Below are positions 56,640-64,000 of a stretch of DNA of 64,000 nucleotides, one piece after another. A program made the translations under genes and the position numbers. Positions within the stretch are counted from its first letter, which is position 1. Every line of letters starts with the position of its first letter. A model generated the notes under the pieces. It saw only the letters and a list, made by a program, of their open reading frames with translations, ran no database searches and was not told the origin of the DNA. Source of the DNA: Steinernema hermaphroditum (Eukaryota; Nematoda; Chromadorea; Rhabditida; Steinernematidae); NCBI GenBank assembly GCA_030435675.1, contig CM059624.1, positions 11,370,769 through 11,434,768 on the forward strand. The letters are read 5' to 3'.

Positions 56640-57275
56640 AGCATGTGGGAGTGGGAGCCGTTGTTTTCCATCTTCTGACGATCTATTTCGGTCTTTTGTG
56701 TTCCTAGCGATCGGTCGGATCATCCACTTGCTCTCGCTGAGGTCCGCCGAATGAGTCCCGAATGACAAGAACGCAGACAGCAATGGTTAAATATGGAGTG
56801 GAAACACTCCGATCATGCAATGTGACTCACTTCACAAATAAATTCGTAAATCCACGCTACTTGGTGATGATCATCAACTCGCCAAGATGATCATCACCAC
56901 AGCCCCGGCTCCGGAAAGGGTGGAGCATTAGGGAGCTGCTGTTCGAAGCGCCGCCAGCTGCTCCGGTGATGGTTTCCACTCCGATGTGCCTTGCACCTCC
57001 ATGGGAGTCATCTCTTCGCCTGTTCCACTCACGGAAGCCGCTGAAGATGCGCCACAACACTGACGTTTGATAGGATCCCACTCTGCCCCACTGACGCGCA
57101 TGGACTGGATTCATCTTCTCTGATGGGACCGCTGAACGCTGTTCTCGGATGCCGTTTCCAGCCGAAGAATATCAACGTCAACGGTGTTATTTTGTCTTTC
57201 TTGTGCATATGTGACCTCTCGTAAGGAACAAGCCTTTGATGAAACAAGATAAACTCGTACATTCGTAACACTGGA
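56640..57275 (-). repeat. RepA copy E
   Basis: Inverted copy: complement of the element end (AGGAACACAAAAGACC) at about 56690, ACCGATCGGTCGGATCATCC-like blocks, core at 56906-56937 (GGCTCCGGAAAGGGTGGAGC ... GGGAGC), GC-rich module, and GTGCATATGTGACCTCTCG near 57203. Longest copy but diverged. Lies upstream of B7 and beyond the 3' end of B8. Confidence 0.55.
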
Positions 57276-57835
57276 CGATCTATTTCGATGTAAAATCACT
57301 CTACTTTTATGAAAGCGATAGTTATCCAATTATTGGAGTAGGTGATGTGCTATACCACAATACCACAACACCACAATATCACCTTGCAAGGCAAAATATG
57401 TATCTTGCGAGGTTGCGAGGAAATGCAAGAGTCAAGCATGACTTAGCTTTTCATTCTTAATAAAGAGAAGATCGCTGCCTGGAGAATATAGAGTAAACGT
57501 GAATTATTTGTTGTAAGCCAAGATACCAAACAAATCTGCAGAACGCACTCTGTATTTACTACACGCTTACAAGGGAAAGTGTGCTTTCCAATTGTCCTTC
57601 CCAAGTGACCGTCTCATTGGAAGTAATTTTAACGTAATTTTCAGATGGTGTTGTCAAACCTTATACGTGTGCTTATAAGCCAACGATCTTTTGGGTTAGT
57701 GTTCAATACTGTATACCTGCATGTGTGCCCATTTTCAGCTCGATCTGAAGTGATCACTTCGGAAGGTTCCATTGTTAGAACAAAGAACTAGTATTTAAAG
57801 GAACCGATCACGGATAAGAAAAGCGTAGGTAACTT

Positions 57836-59146
57836 CTATGTATTACTTGATATAGCAGTCGAATGCACAATAAATACGGGGCTCGATATATGCATCTTTG
57901 ACCGGATCGACGAAGGGAGAATCCGCACCAACGCTGCGTTCCAAACAACCGCCATTCCTCTGACGATGGATTTTCGGTATTCACGGAAGGCAATCAGTGC
58001 TGTAAACGACGTTACAAAGAGTCGAATCTAAATGGTACATTTTGCATGAATACACCAGAAGAACCGACGTTGGTAGATGCTTGAGAAAGAACTCGAATGT
58101 TGCTGCAGTTGTCGCCAGTGGCTAACCACTTCTCAAGAGCTTCTATGGAAGGCCACTGGTCGGGGTTCCACAGGTCCTGGATCTCAATGGATGCATCGCA
58201 GATGTACCCGGCTGCAATAGTCGAACTCACTTGACAATTATCACATTGTGTTCAAGTTACCTAAAGCGAGTCCAACAAAGATGTTGGGTGGAGTGCAATA
58301 GATTAAAATGGATATCAGAACATTCCACCGTTTCCGGATCAAATTGCTGGACGAACCACTTGTTATCAATACTTTGTGTGTCCGAATTTTAAGGACCGTC
58401 TAAACCACAATTTCCAGCTCCTATAGACATAATGTAGCTTACCATCGCATAAAATACTAACATTACAAAATAGAGAATGAGAAACATTGCGATGGTAGCC
58501 ATCTGTGGAGGGACGAAGTTCGAGTCAGCTCTCATTATTTCCAAAAAGTGCACAGCGAACACTCTTGGAAGAACAAAAATAACGGTTATCGCCGACCACA
58601 CATAGCCGACGAGAAACAACACGGTGACTGTCCTGTAGAATGCAGGTCAGCTAATAAATCATTTCTTCAAAAACTAACCGTTTTTCCATTATCTGTTGGA
58701 AGAAGAACGGCTTTGCGTAGCCGATGTAGGCCAAGATTACGGTAAGTGTGGAGAAATATATGTATTCATGTTGGCTAAAGGCGCGCAGAAATTGATGGAA
58801 GCCACGAATTTTCTCAGGGAAGCTTAAAAACTGAAGTGAAATGGTGATCGCCTTCCGGAAAACTACCTGTGCGGCTCGGGTCCATCGTCGTCGAAGAGTC
58901 CAGTTTGGAAAACCGTCGCACAAATGTAGATCAACGTTGACAGGAATCCTGGAAGCGCTATGTTGGCGCAATAGATTCTGGCCAATGATGAAGGAACAAC
59001 GAAGAGGGACAAGAAGAGCGTCAAAGCGCATATGAAGAACACCGGATAGGTTAGATAGCCGTTCACGTTCATGAGCATGACCGCAAAAGGTGGCTCTGAA
59101 TGTTTGTCTTTATTCGTGACGAGAAAGGGAAATACTTACGATCCAT
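57836..59146 (-). CDS. Putative 7TM chemoreceptor, group B copy 8 (B8), 347 aa
   Basis: Seven exons: 59140-59146, 58867-59095, 58679-58822, 58443-58632, 58261-58399, 58069-58211, 57836-58027; total 1044 nt. First exon is the 7-nt ATGGATC. The exon 3 acceptor is TTTTTAAG, nine bases beyond a TTCAG that would put a stop in frame; the choice gives the family's 144 nt exon. Motifs: LTYPVFFICALTLFLSL, SLARIYCANIALPGFLST, FLRAFSQHEYIYFSTLT, VGYVWSAITVIFVLPR, LISILIYCTPPNIFVGLAL, GYICDAS, IRVLSQASTN, ALIAFREYR. The intron 6 donor is GTCGGT. B9 is its close paralogue with identical total length. Confidence 0.86.
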
Positions 59147-60732
59147 TGTTGGAGTTGAGTGGTGTGAAGATGACAGTTCGATCAATGTTCACTAAAAACC
59201 ACTTCTCCTTTGATGCTGGTAACAGTCAACTGACACACTGAGAACGAAGACGTTACTGCTCAAACCGCTTCAAGTAATATTTAAAATGCGCTCAATTTAT
59301 ACTTACAATGACGTTAAAGTGCGTTAACCAAAAACTACTATTCACCCTTGGGAATGCAAGCGAAAATCTGGGTGGCTCTCACGTCCCACACGTTCGACTT
59401 TCTTGTTAAGTGTGGTGCTAAGTGCACACTGCAAAGCAGGGACCAGAGGTTTTTATTTTTGCACACTTCCATTTAGGCCAAGGGAAAACAAGCGCGTGGA
59501 GCTTTGAAAATGACCGTAAAGTCAGAGAAATTCTGGGGAAGTTGTTAAAGATTATCAAAAACCACTTGTTGAATCGTCTCTCATTTGTGCCGACGGCGTT
59601 CAAACTTCGCGCAGTGCGTTCCACCGCCTGTACCTCTACGGAAATCGCCCTTTGCGATGCCATCCGATGCCGGGTACTGTAATCAGATATCGTTTCGTTT
59701 TATCGACACACAAATTTCACTCATGGTATGTGGCATACCATAACGTCAGTCCACTTGTTGACCAGCATCTGTAGTCCTCATTCATAGAATATGCGGAGTT
59801 ACGAGTCAAAAAAGGTTTTTGGTCCAATTTTTACATATTTATCTTAGTGTGAGTGGGTTGCTAATATTTCGCCATTTGTAAACGACCACATATGACAGTT
59901 AGATGACAGTAAGAGCTAAGACAGTACTTACTAAATGAGCAAAAAGAAGAAATCTCTCAGCTGAAAATGGAGAGCCATACCCAAGCAATTGTGAATCCAA
60001 GAGTCACTTTTTCCACATTAGGCCTATAATTCCTTAAAGTATAAATCAGTTCGTGAAGTCGCTATGTGAGTATGGTAGCTGCGAACGTCACAAACATGCT
60101 ACATGTTCCTATGAAAAGGAACGTGGAACGGAGCCTTGCTGCCCAGTGAATCTGCTGCCTCGCTTCGGGACCACTCATAGTTCGCATGTGTTGGTTCCTC
60201 TCTTACTTTTCCGAGTTTATGTAGGTTCTCTTGGTATCTTTGAACGCGAACTTGTTTTCTGGAGGGTTTTTCGGATTATGATGTTGATTCCGCTTCGGGA
60301 GGGGTGATTTCAACACGATGAAAATTTGCTATCCGCCTCAACAACACTCATTGTGATCCAGCTTACAAGGTGAGAGAAGACTTGCATTGTTAATCTTGTT
60401 TATGGTCCGTTTCCTATTATTATCTTTCACGTTCTCACATTGTTTGTTTCTGATAAACCTTTATTTCTGTTACCAAGGAGGGATGTCGGCATGGTGTTTG
60501 TGGAAAAATCGAATCACGTTGTCCACAGGCGCTCTGCCTTGGGCATGGATTGCCTACAACGCACAGATCCGGTCGACAGCCTTCATTCAATTCACCAGTT
60601 GCAGTTAGATTGGCGTAAAGATTTCCTTCTGAATGTTATGAACACTGTGTACTGATCACAAAATACATAAAATTATCTATTCAGTTTAAATATCAAACTA
60701 TTAAAAAGAACGATATTCACAAAAACAACATT
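59147..60732. other. 1.6 kb intergenic region with RepB copy 2
   Basis: RepB copy 2 occupies about 59812-60120. The rest shows no gene; a 59422-59682 plus frame is unrecognised. Confidence 0.4.
59812..60120. repeat. Dispersed repeat RepB, copy 2
   Basis: Matches 18838-19190 in block order (TTTTGGTCCAATTTT, ACAGTAAGA, GGAGAGCCAT, TCACTTTTTCCAC, GTATGGTAGCTG). No mariner inverted repeats were found around this copy. Confidence 0.45.
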
Positions 60733-62034
60733 TTATGCATTACTCGACATCGCAGTGATTTTGGTGACAAAGACAGCCTTGGAGATTCTCAGGTTCTTGG
60801 TAATAAACTTCGGGACAATCCTCATGCAAACAACAAAATTCCACAGTATCACGAGGCTATTCTGAATGGCCTTGCGGTACTCACGAAAGGCAATCAGCGC
60901 TGTAAACGACGTCACAAAGAGACGAATCTAAATTCCATATTTTCTATGGATACACCAGAAGAACGGACGTTGGTAGATGCTTGAGAAAGAACTCGGATGT
61001 TGCTGCAGTTGTCACCAGTGGCCAACCACTTGTCAAATGCTTCCTCGCTAGGCCAATTATCGAGGTTCCACAGATCCTGGATCTCAATTGATGCATCACA
61101 GATAAAACCAGCTGAAATATTCTGGTATGCAGAGATAACTCTTGTGCACTAAAGCTACCCAGTGCGAGTCCGATGAAAATGTTAGGTGGAGTGCAGTAGA
61201 TCAGAACAGATATCAAAACGTTCCATCGCTTTCTTATTGAATTACTGGAAGCTCTAGTGAGAGATATCCGATGCGCTCTGATTTTCAGAATCGTCTAAAA
61301 GGCATTCGTCCACTGGTCACGCTTCTACCTACTTACCAAGACATAAAACACCAGCATAACAGCATAAAGAATGACGCACATTCCAATGGTAACCAGTTGA
61401 GAAGGAACGAAGTTCGCGTCCTCTTGCATGATTTCTAGAAAGTGGACGGCGAAAACTCGAGGAACGACGAAGACGATTGTGACGGCAGACCAAACGTAGC
61501 CAACAAGAAAAAGAAGAATGACCGTCCTAAAGTGATCCTTTAGGTCAAAAGCTATTTTGCGAAAACGCCACTTATTGTCCATAATCCTCTTGTAAACGAA
61601 CGGCTTCGCATAGCCGATATAAGCCAAGATAACGGTGAGGGTGGAAAAGTAGATGTACTCGCTCTGGCTGAAGGCGCGAAGAAATCGGTGGAAGTCGCGG
61701 ATCTTCTCTGCGACACTAAAAAAGAAAGACTTGGAGTTAATGGAAAAGGTGATGAAACCTGTGTCGCTCGGGCCATTCATCAAAGAGGCCAGTTCTGAAG
61801 ATATTGGCGCAGATATAGATCAGAGTCGATAGGAATCCAGGAATCGCCATATTGGTACAATAGATTCGGGACAAGGAAGGAGGGACCACGAAGATAGATA
61901 AGAAAAGTGTCAAAGCACATATCGCAAAGAGAGGGTAGGTCAAGTAGTCGTTCACGGTCTCAAGGAGAATCGTAAATGGAGGCAGTTCTAAATGTGAAAT
62001 GTATTTCGGAAAACAAAGAGATCTTACCACTCAT
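60733..62034 (-). CDS. Putative 7TM chemoreceptor, group B copy 9 (B9), 347 aa
   Basis: Seven exons: 62028-62034, 61759-61987, 61572-61715, 61337-61526, 61159-61294, 60969-61111, 60733-60927; total 1044 nt. The 7-nt first exon is ATGAGTG. It is closely related to B8 across all segments: LTYPLFAICALTLFLSI, SLSRIYCTNMAIPGFLST, FLRAFSQSEYIYFSTLT, VGYVWSAVTIVFVVPR, LISVLIYCTPPNIFIGLAL, GFICDAS, NIRVLSQASTN, ALIAFREYR. TM1 and TM2 lie in exon 2, TM3 in exon 3, TM4-5 in exon 4, TM6 in exon 5. Intron 3 has the unusual donor GTGGCG. Likely a functional tandem duplicate. Confidence 0.86.
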
Positions 62035-63111
62035 GGTTGCCTATGCTCTGGTTAAAATCTTGACCTATGATAAGCCACTCTTGTGACTAAGTCTACAGTG
62101 AATCTAGAACAGAATCCACACTGAGAGAAGTCGCACCTTTTTGACCACAAAACGGCCTTTGGTGGGTGGGCCATGTGCCATGGTCTTAAGTTCTTGAGAG
62201 TCTAAACGTTGAACTTTCTGAGTACATTACATCAACGTTGTTTCGCAAGGTTGATGTAATGCATGTTTGTAAACAAAGACGTTGCCTAGAAAAGCTACGT
62301 ACAATGGCTGTTTAAGCACGCGACGCACCCGAGCTCATTTAGAAGCACATCTGGGAAAGCCTTTGGAAATTGTTCCCATCGGTCAAAAGCTCAGTGTGGG
62401 ACTCACTTTTCGAAATTCCAAGTGGAAAATTCAAATACTTGAAATAAACGGAAAATTTTGGCTTCTACTGTGTGATCCCAGAAGGAGAAGCACCGGTTTT
62501 CGAAAGCAGCCTGCTGAAGTTATTTAAAGCCAAGAAAACCTTACCGAAGTACGATCTTTATGCGGTGTTCAACAGAAATCCATGTGCATTTAGTGTTCTT
62601 TAAAAACTCCAAAAATTGAAGATTTATATGTAAAATGAACATTATGCTTAGAGTTATAACATTAAGTAATCGGAATGTTGCTATCTAATTCGACAAAGGT
62701 TATGGGAGCGCAACAGAGTTCAATTCAGTGATGTTGGAGTGCTCTGAAAGTGCCATAAGCACATTCAAACTTTACATAAGGGCGTTATTTGACATGACAT
62801 TTTAAAGGACTGTTTTTGCCCTAAATCATCACCTTAAAATAGTGGAGAAATGTTATTCTCCCAGGATTTTTCGCACGTACTAAGCCGATGTTCTTTTATC
62901 ATATCGTGATTTAGTTTTATTTACACTTTCGGTACAATTTTAAGAACCAACTTGGATGCACAATATGTTCAAAATCGCCAACCTTCACGCTTTCCAAAAC
63001 TAAGACATATTCAAAGGCCTACTTCTTGAAAACTGTCACTTTTTTCGGATTTCCCGAAAATAAGGAGTAGGAATTCTCGGCCTTCTTAAGCAGTGGTTCT
63101 CTGAAAGACGT
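62035..63111. other. 1.1 kb intergenic region between B9 and B10
   Basis: No receptor exon. A plus-strand open frame at 62282-62527 is unrecognised. AT-rich to the right. The only structure seen is the hairpin at 62225-62261. Confidence 0.4.
62225..62261. repeat. Perfect 12-bp inverted repeat (hairpin)
   Basis: CATTACATCAAC and GTTGATGTAATG flank a 13 nt loop, about 190 bp upstream of the B9 start. Could form a stem or be a binding site for a dimeric factor; no function known. Confidence 0.5.
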
Positions 63112-64000
63112 TTAAAACGCTGTTATTGTCTGTACAACAATCTTCATAGGCTTTGGTTTTTTCGGTTTCTCTGGGACAGATATTCTCTTCGATAACGACT
63201 CCGGAAGAGTCTTTACAAGTAGCAGCTTAGCTCCAAAATTTGCATATTTGGAGATCCATATTGTTCTCCTCTTAATTGGTAGTCGATACTCGCGAAAACC
63301 GATGAGTGCTGTGAAGAGGGTCACAAACAGCCGAACCTAAATTCATGTCGCTATAAAGATAAGCACCCTACACGCCATCTTACATTTGTGGAAGTCTGCG
63401 ACCACACCCTTATGTCACTACACACATCGTGCTGTTCTGTCCACTGCTTCATGTCTTCCTCGCTTTTCCAATTTTGAGGCATGAAGAGGCCACGTGTTTC
63501 AGTGTACGAATCGCAAGCAAATCCAGCTAAACGTGGATGCAAAGCAAGCTAACCGTTTCTTACCCAACGCAACAGCTATGAAGACGTTGGGAGGTGTGCA
63601 GTAGATGAGAATCGATTTAAGGGCAAACCAGTGCCGTCTCAAGGATGAGGTCGATTTTGTGGTCTTAAGCACTCGTCTGATGGACTGGATCTGAGTAATT
63701 GTCTAAAAAGTCTTTGTCAGATATTATCTTTTAAGTGTTGAGGAAAACCGTTATGTAGAGAGCTATAGTGAAGCTATAAAGTATAGCACTTAAGGCAAAA
63801 TGTAGCCACATCGGTATGGTGAAGTAAGTGTTTCCCGGGAAGATTAGCATAAAATCGGAAAATAGAATGCGCGGAAGCTCAAGACAAACGTTAACTATGG
63901 TCCACACATAACCCACGAGGAATAGAACCACAACAGTTCTGCAAGTCTAATGGCTATCGTCAAAAACATAAACATTGAAAGCGTACCTGTACTCTGTCAG
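63112..64000 (-). CDS. Putative 7TM chemoreceptor, group B copy 10 (B10), 5' part outside window
   Basis: Visible exons from 5': 63987->64000, 63749-63938 (190 nt), 63564-63702 (139 nt), 63384-63526 (143 nt), 63112-63336. They encode the TM3 end, TM4-TM5 (VGYVWTIVNVCLELPRI), LKSILIYCTPPNVFIAVAL, the loop GFACDSY ... CSDIRVWSQTSTN, and TM7 with ALIGFREYR followed by a Lys/Pro-rich tail. Exon lengths and phases match B8. The intron after the TM4-5 exon starts GTTTTC, a weak donor. N-terminal exons lie beyond the right edge. Confidence 0.82.

Overview
The window looks like nuclear DNA from a nematode, most probably a rhabditid or diplogastrid (clade V) worm. It holds receptors of the nematode-specific Srt, Srx and Srh/Str classes and dense arrays of further 7TM chemoreceptor-like genes. 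Introns are very short (mostly 36-50 bp, with TTTCAG or TTTAG acceptors), and the housekeeping genes are clearly metazoan. Species cannot be told from sequence alone. Gene models below were built by hand from splice signals, reading frame and comparison of paralogues inside the window. In almost every multi-exon model the exon lengths sum to a multiple of three.

Layout. (1) 1-10.3 kb, minus strand: five paralogous 7TM receptor genes (group A), the first cut by the window edge and the last with a broken splice acceptor. (2) 10.3-20.5 kb: a mixed region with two small secreted Cys-rich genes, an Srx-like receptor, an Srh/Str-like receptor whose N-terminus lies in repeat DNA, and a decayed mariner element. 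(3) 20.5-23.9 kb: the proteasome ATPase gene rpt-5, a Cys-rich gene transcribed divergently from its 5' side, and an Srt-class receptor tail-to-tail with it. (4) 23.9-31.4 kb: gene-poor, with one more small secreted Cys-rich gene. (5) 31.5-37.5 kb: a mucolipin (TRPML/CUP-5-type) channel, a short ORF resembling a retroelement polyprotein segment, and two nucleoside hydrolase paralogues arranged tail-to-tail. (6) 39.5-64 kb: a second receptor array (group B, ten copies, one a truncated pseudogene): one on minus, five on plus (43.9-53.8 kb), then four on minus (54.6-64 kb), the last cut by the edge.

Groups A and B are one gene family. They share exon order and phase, a Leu-Ile-Tyr-Cys-Thr-Pro-Pro-Asn motif before TM6, a Cys-containing loop ending in a WSQ(A/S)xTN-type motif at an exon junction, and ALIAFRDYR-type residues in TM7. 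I could not match them with confidence to a named C. elegans chemoreceptor class. They are best read as cell-surface chemosensory receptors that arose by local duplication.

Dispersed repeats account for much of the intergenic DNA: a GC-rich repeat with a hairpin core (five main copies, called RepA here), two decayed Tc1/mariner-type elements, a TTAA-flanked long-TIR MITE, and several smaller repeats. No tRNA, rRNA, SL RNA or CRISPR array was recognised.
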